Shown in pieces: positions 1 to 14,228 of a stretch of DNA of 64,000 bases. The position numbers and the translations under genes are program-made. Source of the DNA: Oenanthe sinensis (lineage: Eukaryota; Streptophyta; Magnoliopsida; Apiales; Apiaceae); contig CM053810.1 in NCBI GenBank assembly GCA_028671895.1, forward strand, positions 67,705,501 through 67,769,500. The letters are read 5' to 3'. Each line of letters starts with the position of its first letter. Positions within the stretch are counted from its first letter, which is position 1. The notes under the pieces were generated by a model. It saw only the letters and a list, made by a program, of their open reading frames with translations. It made no database searches and was not told the origin of the DNA.

Positions 1-1358
1 AAAGATCATGATTTGTTGGTGCACTTAGTAGTAATACATTTGCTTATATACCGAACAAATTATCATAATCTATTTATCACTCGATGTGGGACTGGGGTGT
101 TACAAACTCCCCCGCTTAAATTCCCGACGTCATCTTCAGGCGAATAGCCCATAGCTCAGATCGTACCCTTCTAGCCGTTGTGGGATAATATCGGCTGACT
201 TCGTGTCCCTACCTCCGGACCTTTGTCAATTGTGGGATAATACCACCAGTTTTCGTGTTCCCACTTTCGGCAACTTGAAGAATCAAGTTTTCGAGATTTG
301 ATTTTGAATACCATACGTGACAACCCGGGTCAAATTTAGAGTCTTTTTTGAAAATCGCAAATGCAGTAACTTGGTAATTCACAAGCTCACCACATGCCCC
401 TAAAAGATCATGATTTCGTATATATACCCATAATCACATAATGTCAAGAATATTTAAAAAGAAAATAAATTAGAACTGAACTCAATGATACATTTTGATT
501 ATATATATGTGTGTGTGTGTGTCACTAGCTTGTTGTTTATCAATTAGGTGCATCATTTAAGTGTATGTATTTTAAGGTATTTTGCTTACTTACCTGTTAT
601 CATTATTTTTTAATATTGTTTAGGTTTAGTTTGTGGGGGTATAATTGGTGGTGGTCGCGTTTGAGGTAAGTAAACTTTCGAAGTATTAGTTTTTTTTGGA
701 AATTTTATATTTATATTTACGTAATTTTGTTATTAAATTGGATCATGTATGCTAATTTATTGGATTAAATTATGAACAAAAGAGTTATTTAAACTTCGAA
801 TTTTGAATTAAGAAAAAATATTTTAGAATCCTTCGCTTCGTATTGAACGGTTAGTAAATTGCCTAGACTTTGGACCTTACTAGAGAGCACTTCTTTTGGG
901 TCCTTCAGGAATTGTGCATTATTTTGGGCCTTAGTAAGGGTAGCGCGTTTATTAGCATTTGAATTTTTGGGTCGTGTCACCGGCTATGTGACCGAGTGTA
1001 ATGTGATAATTTGTTTAAAGAGTATGATTTAATTACTTTGAATTTGACTTTGAAATATATATTTGATCCTGCTAGTGTGTAGTTAGTTTTCTTGTTGGGC
1101 TGTGTAGCTCACCACTTACAAATTTTCAAATGATAACGCTTGTTTAACCTTGAGTTTTTTGGAGATGGACAAATAAATTGGAACAATATTTAGTTACTAA
1201 GTTTTTATTTGTGGAGTTGCGTCTCTATAAATTTGAAATACATTGGTTTTTGATTTTTATGATGATACATTGGGATTTTATTTTAGAGATTAATGAAATT
1301 TTGACTTTATTTTATATATTTGATTGAGAATAATAATCCGAAAAGTCGGGGTGTTACA
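1..1358 (-). repeat. LTR-like repeat remnant, unclassified
   Basis: On the minus strand the segment begins at 1358 with TGTAACACCCCGAC, a common start of plant LTRs. A second TGTAACACCCCAGTCCCACA start lies near 105, and the 12-mer GGGGTGTTACAA appears at 94-105 and 1348-1359. A GGGCTGTGTAGCTCAC block near 1097-1112 is also of a kind I associate with plant LTRs. A 63-codon open frame at 789-980 (-) has no recognisable domain. No PBS, coding domain or target duplication is visible, so this may be a solo LTR or a non-autonomous element cut by the window edge. Family assignment is inference. Confidence 0.35.
509..522. repeat. (TG)n microsatellite
   Basis: A run of seven TG units follows a short ATATAT stretch. 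It is ordinary simple-sequence DNA. Confidence 0.8.
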
Positions 1359-4300
1359 ATTTCTCTTCAACTTCAGCTCCATGGTACATCAGTAACATGT
1401 ATTTTTATATTTATTAAAACATACGTATCTGTAAGATGTATTGTGTAAAGAGACGGTTATTTCTCTTTTTGTGGATTGTGATTGAAAAATAGAAAGGGGA
1501 AGATTTGATATATGCCATGCATGTATGTAAGCCAATGCGTTTTGATGGAAGAAAGAGGCTGATTAAAGGTATAAAAGATTTACATAACTAATTAACGGAC
1601 TACAGGATGATTAAATCATAGATCTTTTCATGTTTATTCAACTTTTGTTGATGGCTGCTTTAATTACATCTAATGATACATACAGCACAGTATAAGATAT
1701 GTATGTGATATTATAATTCAGTTGGCAATGAGGTCATTCCTCCAACTAGCAAGAGATATTAAAGATTATCGCGAAACAAGGACAGAGATTCTTCCAGTGT
1801 CAACAGAAAATTAAAAAGCACCCTCATGAAGATGGATCTAATCTATATATCCACGACAATATCGATCATCATTGACTTAATGATTGAAAAAGAATCGGAA
1901 ACTGGGGTATGCATTTGCATCATCTACATAGCCCAGATTGTGTGTGTGTATAGGTATGTAATGTCGTATATTGTGCTAGTAATTTAGATAATCTTTTTGG
2001 ATTTGCATGTCCCTGAACCATGCCCATCACAGATAGGTAAAGCTTGGGCCTCTGTGTTATCGTTACAAGTTACAACCTCTTATATTTGCCTCTACCTCTA
2101 TTTTTTTTAAAGGAAGACTTTCTTAAGTAGTAAGTACACTTTTAATTTCAAGAATTTTCACGTTCTCGATCCCATATATGAGAGAGGTTAATTTCCAAAG
2201 GAACCTAAGTAATTAATTAAACTGGCATAATGAATGATCAATATTATGAAATGCATGCAGCTGGAATGCAAATTGTTTTGTACAAGTGGAATAAAACCTA
2301 TAATTAGGCATACACAACAATAATACATGAAAAACGAGACTCTATTCTACTACAATCTTTACATGGAATAAAGTTTTGCATGATTATTAGAATCCAAAGT
2401 ATTTAAGTGACTTTTTATAGTGTCGTGATCTTTCTTAAGGGACTTTAAGGTGTATAATTAAAGTTTAAAATTTTTATTATGTTTTAATTAATTAAAACAT
2501 AATAAAATTTTAATCTTATAAAACTTTAAGTTACATGTTTATAAAAGAAACATCAATATTTATTTCGGGATAGAAGGAATATATTAGCTAGAAATTATAG
2601 AGTACATGAGATAGAACGCATCCCTTATATTGACCAAAGATTGCATTTATATATGAACTTCAATTTCATTATTATGATGATCTGCTAACTGTAGCTCTAC
2701 TGGCCTGTCTGGCTAAACCCGAGATTAGCAAGACTAAGCACGTCTTGAATTATCAGAAAATGTTTGTACTTAACGTGTTAGATCGAATTCTTAATTAAAT
2801 TCATTTCAGCGTCAACAGATGGTATGTGCACAAGGGCGGAACTAATGGGGGATGAAACCAGACTAGAGTCAAAATAATTATTAAAAATATTAGGTTTTAA
2901 TAAATAAATTTCTGATTAAAAATCAAGTTCCTAAGCTAATATACATTCTAATACATCTACTTTCTGATAAGAAATATCTAATATTAAGATTGAATACAAA
3001 TGTTGAGTTAATCGGTATCATATTATTTGTAATCCGGGGTATTAAATTCCTATGATAGTATAATACTAATATTAAAGATGAAGTTGGAAAATTATATCAT
3101 GTTAACGTCTTGTCAACCATTAAATAACAATTTTTTTAAAGAAATAATTCAATAATATTAAGAGAAGTTTTCGGAACAATTAATTTACATAGTGTTTGTT
3201 TATGATGTTATCTTTTTAAACCAAAATGTTTAAAGAACATATTTATTTCCGGAATCGTGCATGACGAATTTTCAACTTTTTTAAACAAAAAATTTATTTA
3301 TTTGATTAAATATTTGAGCCGGCTATTATAAATTCATGTTCCGCCACTGTGCAAAACAGTACACGTACTGGTTATGACAAACTAGATACGAATATTCATC
3401 ATTATTTTTTGTCTTTGTTTTCTAAAGTTCAATTAGCAGCAACGCATGGCCAGCGTAATTACGGGTCCGTGTAACTTATTTTATAAGTAATTTATAAGTT
3501 AAAAATTATATATAATTTCTAATTTATAAGTTATTTATCCGGTATCCCAAACAGTGCCTGCATATAAAATGAAAGTGAAATGGTTCATGATGTGCATGAG
3601 ATAGAGATGATAATTCCGCATCTATCTTTATGTTTATTGAAGGGTCCATGCTCGCGAGGTGGTGGCATTCTATATCCTCCTTACAGTTATAATCTCTTCC
3701 AAAAGTGCATAACTACCCACACGATATATATCCATATCTATTTATGATTACTATTTAAAGTCGAAACTCGATCTTTTATGTGATAATTCGAGTCAAATCT
3801 CAAATGATTTTTTAAATTGGATCAAGACTTCAATTTATATTGCAAATAAATGTCTACACTAATTTAAATACAATAAATTAGTTAATACAAAAATTCATTA
3901 TAGATATCTAATTAAAAGATCATAATTTATTAATGTAATTGCTAACTTACAAATTAAATTAAAATTTCCACGTACTCCTATTTCGATGTATAATTAGAGT
4001 GTTAATATTCAAAATTTCTCGACAGGGGTCAGAAAAAAATGAATTTTAAATATAAATAATATCTAATTAGTGGTACATTAATACACATATATCATATATA
4101 GTTATATAGGGATCTTTGCATTTAGTAGACACACAACGAACACTAATATATTAATATCCAAGAATTCAAAATATGGAACTAATTTGAGATTCCTAATATT
4201 TTCTTTTAACTATTTCTAGATATATATCCTTTGAGGATCTACCTAAAGTTGTCTTTATAATTTATTATTAATTTAAATTTTGGCAAGTATATCCATATAT

Positions 4301-7270
4301 GCATACCATAAACTTTGTAAAGCACTAAAAAAGTTGAGCTTGATATGGTAGGGGCATGTTTGTATTATTATATTCAATACTTTACACACAATCTCATCAT
4401 TCATCAATCTCCCAATATTGTCTTGCATTTTGCAAGTTTTGCTGCGTTACTTAGCCTACACTGTGTCTCTTGAAAATTGAAACACAAAAGTAATTAAGTA
4501 ATCAATACCACTCGATCATATACCAAGAGCTTCAACACAGAATATTACTACTTGAAAGAAAAATTAAACAAAATAACACAAGTTGATAGATCTACCACAA
4601 TTATATATACGTAAATTTATATACTGAATTAAAATTTTCACATATTCCGATATGGATTATCGATGTTTATGCGTACACATGATACATTTTATAATACACT
4701 GTAGTTTAATTAATATGATACATTGTTGATTTGGTGTGTTAAATTAAATTTATTTTGTAAGGTGAAACGAGTTAGTGGTAGAGCCATAACTATGCTTTTA
4801 TATATCTTCATACAAAATACATACACAATAATATGATCCAATTATTTTCGGAGTCTGAGACAACTTTAGCTGTTTGCCTTTTCTTTTGGTATTATCGAGC
4901 GCAAGCAAGTGCAGTAGAGAGAGCTTTTTATCCCTCTAGTATCATCTTATTCCAAATTTCCAATCAATAAAACTAGCTTTTTTCTCAAGTAGTTATATAA
5001 ACATGTAGTAAAATATAAACTTTTTTGGCCTACAAATTTTATAAAATATGGAGAATTCAGAATATAAGTAGAATTTACAAATATTTTATTATTATTATTG
5101 ACACATTTTATATTAATACAACAAAATTTTGAATATTTTATAAATTAAAAATTTTGTATTGAGACCTCCTGTTTGAAATTTCTTAATATTAATTCACAAA
5201 TTAAAAAATGCATACAACTTTTAATTTATAACTTATTTATCAAATAAATAAACCAAACACACTCATACATTTTATTTATGTTAGCACATATAAAAATACA
5301 AAGTAATTAGTGGCAAACCCACAATTACGAACTAGGTTGTTTATGAATGAATGATAATATAGAAAAATATAATACATATATACACGACACTTGCACAAAT
5401 GTTGGAATATTAAAGTTGGACCCGCGGATGCAGATATATACCATGATCCACTTGTCACATTAATGTTTTCAAAAATATATTAGTATTTCATAATGTTTCT
5501 AAAAGTGAATGTCGAAGCCACCTTATTTAGAATAATTAATTGAATCGGACAAACTTCTATTCACTAGCTAGAAAGAAATCTGACCTTTTACTGTTGCTTT
5601 AGCTTTTAAGTCTTTAACTCGTCAACTGCGATAATGATTCATCATTATCTTCATTTTATCGTTAATTCCTTAAATATTATTTAAGGTTTTGATTTTTAAA
5701 TATTAATTAGTAATATTTCTCATATTGTACTGGACCTGTGTGTAAGTACGTACGTAGATAGCTCCAGATGGGGGATAGATCTAATATTTGAACCAGGGAC
5801 CGATTAATTAGCATGCATTCTAACACCAATACATTAGTAAACTGTATAGACAGGAATCAGAATTTTGAATAATGAGGACCAACACATTTAGTTATAATAT
5901 ATTGTTAATCTAATGACCAATACATTTGGTGTCAAAAATCCGTTAAAAAAAACTTGATGTGTTGTAATGGTTATTGATTATTTATGTTAGTCGGAATTTA
6001 AAGTAAAATTTATCTATACTTTAAGAATATAATAAAACTTAAAATAAAAGTTTCATCAATTTTCTGACTCAACCGAGGGTTCACTATAGGTAAAATTCTT
6101 ACTAATAATATATTTGTATTAGTTATGGTGAAGGGTAATTTCCAAATTCAACTATGGAAAATTTCAGAAACTGCATATCATATCAATTGCATGACCATAA
6201 AATTAATTTTGCTTGTGCGGAGTCGATCAACATGTAAAATTTCAGGAAACTCCGACACTAACCCTAGCCTCTCCTCATATGTACCGTCTCGGAATAATAC
6301 TTAAGCTATGACCTATATGTTATATAAATTCGTAATTTTTTTAGAAGCTAGGTAATCAATTAGATCAAAGTAATTATGATTTAATTATCTACTCATATTT
6401 TCAAATAAAAATAAAACATCATAAAATTTTATTTCCGGTGTTTGGCAGAGCTAGACCTAGACGACGACTGAGCAGAGAGAAATTGAGTAAATAGCATGGA
6501 TAAGCATAATATGATACTACGAATGTACACACACATGCAGTGTATATGAATATGAAACACATATATATTACATCTTTCAACTAGTATATACGAATCGTAA
6601 TACATAGATTAATTACATAAATTAATTGATATTCATGAAAATTAAACACCCAGTTGCCGAAAGAATCGGACGAAGCCATTTGAACTATGTGTCTTTTATC
6701 CACTTGATGAGATCACCTTTCCACGATGTCTTTCTAAATTTTGTGCCCTCACACGTCTTTAAATAATTAACTAGCTAGGGTAATTAATTAACGTAACGTT
6801 TAATAATTTTCTATTTGCTCAAGTGCTGATTTTGATCGATCAATCGATGACCTTTTCATTTGGATCATCGGGTTACGTCACCTAAATGCAGAATCTTTAT
6901 ATCACGCAAAAGGGATTGATGATTAAAAGTAATTAAAACTAGTACCGCTTTGTTTAGCAGGAAAAAAAATTAGTAAACACTTTTCTTTAATTTGTTGCTA
7001 ATTAAATAATATTACCTTTTCCTTAATATCCTAGGTAAATATATAAATATAATTAGAAACACAAATATTGAGGTTCGAGATTCTGCTATTAATTCAAGCA
7101 CTGAAAAGGCATATTTCATACATATTCAAATTAATTACAAGACAGCGTACTGATGATGATCGATAGATGAAAATACATAGCCATACAAACGAGTTAAAAT
7201 AGACATAAAATATAGTAGTAGTAATTAAAATCCACTCATTTTCTGGAACATTTATATATGAGTGATCGAA
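1359..7270. other. AT-rich intergenic region, no gene seen
   Basis: I read both strands and found no open frame with a recognisable domain and no splice-linked exons. The short open frames here, such as 5276-5458 (-), look like chance. The only structure noted is the inverted repeat at 2465-2513. The right end is the 3' flank of the SWEET gene. Confidence 0.6.
2465..2513. repeat. Near-perfect inverted repeat (MITE-like hairpin)
   Basis: Two arms of 25 and 24 nt meet with no spacer at 2489/2490. They pair over their whole length apart from one extra T in the left arm. The core is GTTTTAATTAATTAAAAC. The arms are almost pure A/T. It could be the collapsed core of a MITE or a chance AT palindrome; no clear target duplication was found. 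Confidence 0.6.
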
Positions 7271-8734
7271 TTAAGCGAGTGCAATGGACTGTTTTTTAGG
7301 AATCACAACTTGAATTTCAATCCTATCGAGCGGCTCATTCGAATTCGTGGAGACCGGCTTCATCTCCGAACAAACTATTGCGCTCAGCCTCATCACATCA
7401 TTTATCTTTGATTTTAACTCCGGAAGTTTCTGATCATCGATGATAATCACCGGAGCATCTTGAAATAGTTGATCAGGAAGTTTCTTGCGGGCCTCGATCG
7501 TGTCTTTGTTCGAATTTTTGTAGATCACATATAACACCATTTGTAGAATCCCGAATGTGAATCCGAGCACGTTTGGAACCTAGTAGTAAGACGGGGCAGA
7601 ATGCAAAAAGATTATTAGTATCTTATAATTAACTCATCAGTTAAATATTTTATACACATATATATACTTACAGCAATATTGCAGTCTTTGAGTAGGAGGC
7701 CATAAAAGAACCACATAACAGCACTCAAAGTGAGGAAAAAAGATAAAAGGAATGGCATGTACTCCACGCTTTTGGTTCGGATAACTTGTCTCTGTAAAGC
7801 ATAAATTAATGAATTATTTTAGGTACAATAATATTATACGCAAATACCTAGAGGTATAATCCATACAAATAAAAAACATGCGTATGAAAATATACCACAA
7901 CGCATAGAGGGGCAACAAAAACGCAGAGAGAAAAGACGAGGCAAATCCAACCGACAATTACTACACGGTTTGATTCTCCTTTTGCAACAAACTGAGTTAA
8001 GACAACGATCATTCCGAATCCGACAACGTTCATCGAAACTAGTAGCTTCAAGGTCTGGATCTGCAAGATCATTTACTCGATCTATTAGAATTGTCACATG
8101 ATATATATGCATGGTATGATTATATATAATAAAATTACTGCACTACTACTAGCTAGAAGATATATAGTTTGGAACTCACGTACCCTAGCTTTACTAGGTG
8201 CGTAAAAGAGGAAGATGCAGATGTACACAGTCTGGAAGACACAGCCAACTGAGTTGATGGTTATGAGAAGTAGAGTGTTGGATTTGAGCAATGCGTAATA
8301 GATCCATAACATGCAACTGAATAATCCAACCACATAAGGAACTGATTGGAACCCTTGAGTTGATTTCTTCTTGTACACTTTGTAGAATGTTGGTCTGCGC
8401 GCAATTATAATAATAGAATAATTAACAACTCCATTAAGCCACATAATTTATAACTTCATTAAAGAAGAAATTAAAGGTGATGAATAAATACTTAAAGACC
8501 TTTGTCACTTACATTGGTGCAAGAAACACCATAAAGGAGACGACGTTACCTAAAGCACCAATCAATAAATTGAATTATTATTCAAACAGATCAACTATAT
8601 ATTATATTAATGTACGTGCATGTGTGTGAGAGAGTTGCATGCAGTTGCCATGCAATACATGAATCTAGGGTTGTGAGCAATTGAATACCTAGAAGCCCAA
8701 ATACAAGAGTCCAATGAGCAGATAGAAGAGCCAT
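7271..8734 (-). CDS. SWEET bidirectional sugar transporter (MtN3/saliva family), probably sucrose type
   Basis: Six exons: 8734-8689, 8549-8513, 8394-8184, 8060-7896, 7791-7672 and 7579-7271, giving 888 bp and 295 residues. All introns are GT-AG. The 37-bp second exon and 120-bp fifth exon match sizes usual for the family. Seven membrane segments form two MtN3 repeats. The first repeat holds LFSCMLWIYYA and ITINSVGC; the second holds SVEYMPF, LSAVMWFFYG and VPNVLGF. SWEETs move sugars down their gradient across plasma or vacuolar membranes. Residues matching positions reported for AtSWEET13 (V23, S54, W58, S176, W180) favour a clade III, sucrose-type protein; that is inferred from memory of the family. 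The roughly 75-residue tail ends KKQSIALA. The ATG at 8734 gives the usual short extracellular N-terminus, MALLSAHW. The gene stands alone. Confidence 0.95.
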
Positions 8735-11700
8735 CTTCTTTGCAAACACAATTAATCACACTAATTATATATCTCTAAGATTAATGAAAGTACTAATTAA
8801 CTAATTCTCTTGAATTCTCTGTGTATCTCTTAGTAAACTAGCTAGTACATGTATTAGAGGGTTGAGTGAAGGGTTTATATAGGGGAGAATCTGAGCTGAG
8901 AGAGTGGAACATATTAAAAAGATTTCTTTATGGTATTAAAGGATAAAGAATATTAATGAATGAATTATATCATGTAGTAGTGGAGGTTTCATGATCCAAG
9001 ATATTTCCGAGAATTATTCTTTACAGTTGTAACTATGCACTAGCTACAGAGCAATTCGGCTGTAACTTGAGTTAATCACCACCGTAATTATCTCTAATGT
9101 TTAACATTAATTGTTTTTCCCATATAATTATCTTTTTCTTTAAAAAAATGTCATTCATTTTTCATCTTTTACAATATCTCTATTATTTCACACACAAATA
9201 AATCAGGTTGTTATAAATATTTAAAACTATTATTATATATTATTGTTAATGTAAAATTAATTTATCCAAACAGATAAAATAATAAGCAACAAATTTATAT
9301 AGGGTGCATTATTCTTAGGAATGTAGGCTTTGCTTCCGCATGCTCCATGAAGCCCAATATAGAAATTTTACTACTCAATGAACTACAACTACAGCTGGTC
9401 AAGCCCATCTTTTTCCTGTTTTGAGTTCTTACCGGAAACCATGTGGGGCCAACAAGCTCTTTCTGATGTGTCACCCACCGATCCAATTGGCTTAATGTTT
9501 ACAGCTCAACATTTTCAGTTTATGAAAAAAGAGTTTATATGTATAGTTCCGTGATCTTCTCTCTATACATATGATACATGAGGCCAAATTATATACCTAA
9601 ATGTGCATCTACTTGGCCACAACTAATCTCTAACATAATGGTTCTGTATCTAGGTAGAAATAAATATGTGTGCAAGGAAGCCAGGACTCCTGCCAGTTTC
9701 CGTCCAAACGTTAATCATTTTCATTATGAATTTGACTACTCCATCGGTCCCACCCATTTGTTTACATTTGATTGAACACGGAAGTTAAGAAAATTGTATA
9801 AAATAATATGAAAGAGAAGGAAAAGTGAATGAAAGAGAAGGAAAAATGGGTAAAGTAGTGGGGTCAATTGATATTTAATTGATAAATTTGAAAATGTGAG
9901 AAAAGTAGGGGGTGAAAGTAAATTTTATAATACAAAAGTTTACTATTTTTAAAAAGTTTTTGAAATGTAAAGAATTGGGTGAAATATTCAAAAAAAGGAA
10001 GCGTAAAGAATTGGATGAAATAGAGAGGTTATACTATTTATTTATGTACCATCGATCAGGGTATAAACAAATAAGACCCGCGTCTAAAACTCCCAATAAT
10101 TAAAAATCTCAAATATCAAATATCCGAATTTTTTATTATATAAAATATATATTGATTAGGTCCAAAAACTAGTTTTATCCAAGATCCGGTGAATCTCAGT
10201 GATGGCCCTCCTTCAATTCAACATCAATTAGAACCGGTGAGCAGCGTGCAACCTAAGATGTACGAGCTTATAATAAACTTGCGGGTCAGAGTCATAAACT
10301 TTGTTGATTATAGGTTTGGTGCTATTTTTAGGGTGTAGAATCTTGCATTATAGTATCAATTTATGTAGTGGCTTGGCCGCCGGGCTAATGCTGTGAATAA
10401 AGTGCAGATACAAACAACATAATTGACCACTAAGATTTGTCGGCTTAAGCTTAAGTATGTAAGATTCCTGTATAACTCACATACTCCCAAAATACTCTAT
10501 AAATTAACAATTTATGTATGTGCACCAATTGCTTACCCTGCAATATGGAAATGCATGGGATTAGAAATAAGAAAGACTCTCAGTTCGAATTAGGGCCAGG
10601 GAAGCTAATTAAAATTTGGTCAAACCTAATTATTCCATATTAACTTTGTGTGAAAGGCAATCAACAATTAATTTAATTGACGGTGGATACTAATAGGAAG
10701 GCCCGAGCCACAGGATTTTTGTTGATTCAGGTTCATACGACAATTGGTCTCGTCAACAATTAACTTAAGTCTTCCTTTGATGTTAATGGTATCTAAAAAA
10801 GTAGTTAACCACCCATAGTTGTAATCGAAATTAATATGTTCATTATTATTATTATTCCTTTGATGATTTTAATTTTAAAATCATCGATGATAGTTTGTCT
10901 CGATCTACCATAACATTTGTTTCCATTTGCGTAAATATTTACATATAAAAACAAAGTTCAAAATAGAAATTAGAAACTAAGATACATTTTATACCGTTAT
11001 ATTAATTAGTTAATTATGTTTTATATTAACTAATTTATATATATGTACACATACACCAGATTAGCAATATCACTAATTAATGGATTAGTATAGGGAAGTA
11101 ATGGAAACAGCATTGTTATTTTTTTTTTAAAAACCTCAAAAAAAAAAACGACTGCCGGAAATTATAATCGATCGCAAGTACCATATCACAAACCCTAAAA
11201 ATTGATCTAGAATGATAACCGACCGACATTATCATAAGAAGAAGTCAAGAACCCAGAAAATTGACCACTTTGGCACTTTCATACAAATCGATCGGTTTTC
11301 AGCGATCAGTTAAGAAGCTTTATATAGGTTCTCGTCTTAACCCGACCAATTGTGCACACTTTGGGTTAACAAAAATCAACGTGTTAAGAGCAGCTAGTCA
11401 GACATCACCATAAGAAGAACTCAGAAAACCGATCATCATCCGGTCGATTTTGGTGTCAATTTGGTCAACAAAAATTAATAATTTAAAATTTTTAATCGAT
11501 CGTTGCCCGTCAATTTTTCCTTTCGAACAAAATCAATTTCGACACGTATAATAAATAGACCCACCCTGACAAAAACGTTCAAGTTAATTCATATCGACCG
11601 ATCGTGTAATCGATAATAACTTTTAAAGCGGATCAAAAAGATATGTTTTAGCAGTGCATGTTAAGCCGTCTGTCGTTAGGGTAGATTTGGAATGTTTAGT

Positions 11701-14228
11701 GGGTACGATATAATGATATGTTAATTGGTAGTATAACCTTAGTGTGCAACTCACTACTAATTAATTAGTAGTTACATTTATTCAAAAGGTAACATTTACT
11801 TGCAGAATCTTTGATAATCTAAGTTTTTTCATTTCATTTGACGGTCCTTATATGGTACGATCTTAATCGGCCATTAATGGTTACTTTACCATCCTAAATT
11901 ATACAGTATATTATGAGGATACATATGTTTCCAAGATGCATCATGTATGCCTACTACTAGCCACTTATTTAACGTTCTCTAAACCTAGATATTTTTTGGA
12001 CTACTTGAGTCAGTGGTCTGACAAGATTAGGAGGGTGCTGATCATGTTTCGAATTAAACTGCAGAATTCACACATAAATCTATACAATTTTAATTTTTAA
12101 AATATAACGATATAAATTCTAGATTTCACAATGTACGCATACATTAAAAATGTTGGAGATTGAAAATCAATTTTTAAAATACTAGCTAGCTAGCTATAAT
12201 ATACAATATATAAAAACAAGCTGTATAGTGGTAAAACTAAACCCTATTAATCTACGCTAATTAAACATGAAAAGTGAAGGTTGATGATAGTATAAAAGTA
12301 TGTTTATGTGACAGATTGCAAGCAACAAAGCCAATTATTAGCTATTAATTAATCATGCGAACCTAAGCTTGCGTTTGCATATAAAGCTGTACTTATAAAA
12401 AAAGATAAAAATGGTTGATCGAAGCATATTCTCATTTTCTTTCTAATTAATTTGTTTAACAATTTACTTTCAGACAACGGCGCTAATTCATTCAACTCCC
12501 TGGTGTATTGACCTAGGCTCAAACTTTTTAGGTACTCTCTTGAACCCAAACCCATGCGGTTACTATTTTAATGATTTATAAATTCTAAACCAGCTGTTTA
12601 ACTCATTTTTTTTAATTAATCGTACCATATAGATTTTAGATGCCTGCTGATTTGATCATTTTTTTTGGTAAATGATTTGACCAGCATTTTACTTCATAGA
12701 ATATTGATAAATAGCCACATAAATAAATTGATCGAATCAAATATATATAGTTTCCTTTTTAGATAATTAAATATATATAGTTGGTAAAGAGAAAGAGAGC
12801 CTACCTTTTGAGTTTAATTTTGAGCTTGATTGATTTTTTAATTTAAAAAAACCTATTAAAAAGGAGTACAATATTTAAGTTAGGCTCGAAAATGGATTTT
12901 ATGCATCTTTTATTAAGCTATGAACGCCTTAGCATTTGATTTATCCGAGTCTTAGGGCTCGTTTGGCTTCTTCTTTTTTTGCGGTAAAAAGCAGCAATTA
13001 TATTAATGATTCAAATATGCTTGCAAAATAGATATAAGTTGAAAAATGTGTGTATTTTTCAACTTATAAGAGTAGCAAAACAGACCCTTAGTAACGCGAT
13101 TACACGTCTGGAATTATTGCCTAAACATTAATAATGCTGACGTCTCAGGCCTACTATATAGTGCAAATCTCCAAGCAATAATCCTAGGCTCTTAGCCCAT
13201 TGTCTCAGAAATTAGAACAAAATGATTGAAGATACGAGTCACAAGCCCAATAGAGAGTTGCTAAGTTCCTCGGATTATATAGTTACATACACAAATGTAG
13301 CTGATTTTGCTACAAATGTTTAAAAACTAGTACAAATTTACATGGGATTCGTAATTCTTACAAATCATTGGGTTTTATATATACTAACACGGGTTACTGT
13401 TCATCAATCAACAATACCTTGAGGTAGCTTAGATGCATGATTGTAAAAGAAGTAGTTCGCAAAGTACGAAAAAATTGTGTACGGAAAAAAATGAGTGAGT
13501 GTAAATTTGTAATGATTCGAAATATGATATCTACAACACACAAAGCATGATAAATGGATTAGATGCTACAGTTCACATAAACTTGTTCCTTAACTTGAGG
13601 GAAAAAATAAACACAAACTAAAGGACAATAAAATCTAGCAAGTCGCCAATCGCATTAACTGCTGAGATGCAGAAATTTAAAGTAGATACATATTTTGCTA
13701 GAACCCAAGTCTGCCTTGCTATGTGCAAATCTTCAGCCAAATGATCTTAAGGTCTGATCGCTCCGAATGATTCTATCAACGTCATTTCATAACAGACACT
13801 ACCTGCACGAGCATTAGAATTAATGAAGATACAACCATGGAGCCTAAAACATGACAATGCCAATGGCACGGACATATTATTTGTGAAAGAATATCAACAC
13901 ACGTAAATCTTCTTAAAATCAGCTTTGTTGAAAGACTTGTCTGAGACTAAAAAGTATAAAAAAGGAGTAATATCCATACCTAGTTGATGATATTGATATT
14001 CATGACCAAACAAACCTTCTCAAAGTCTGAAAAATTCCCATAAACTGCAGTCCCCTGTTAAAGCAACAAAAAAGAATTATGATTACTAGAAAACCACAAT
14101 AGGGTTAATCACTTCATTAACAAGGCATGAAATATATGATGGATGATCGATTTTTATTGTCAATAATCTATCAGGAACTTTATAACAGACTCATGTGAAA
14201 CAATGTAGCTTGTACGAGAATAGCATAC
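8735..14228. other. Intergenic region without a recognised gene
   Basis: 8735-8880 is the promoter and 5' leader side of the SWEET gene. The rest is AT-rich. Short open frames at 9578-9775, 9912-10103 and 12349-12555 show no known domain. A possible CACTA-type fragment lies at about 11130-11657. The stretch 13700-14228 is the 3' side of the GHKL ATPase gene and may hold spliced 3' UTR. Confidence 0.55.
11130..11657. mobile_element. Possible CACTA-like transposon fragment
   Basis: The right edge reads CACTGCTAAAACAT on the minus strand, similar to the CACTA-type terminus. The interior repeats GATCG and CGACCGA words (near 11170, 11218, 11288, 11500, 11595), like subterminal repeats. No transposase or convincing left end is visible. 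It could also be a chance cluster. Confidence 0.25.

Noticed and set aside
789..980. 63-codon minus-strand frame as a gene
   Set aside because: No domain, no splice partners, and it lies in an LTR-like repeat.
12349..12555. 68-codon minus-strand frame as a gene
   Set aside because: No recognisable domain and no partner exons; AT-rich surroundings make a chance frame likely.
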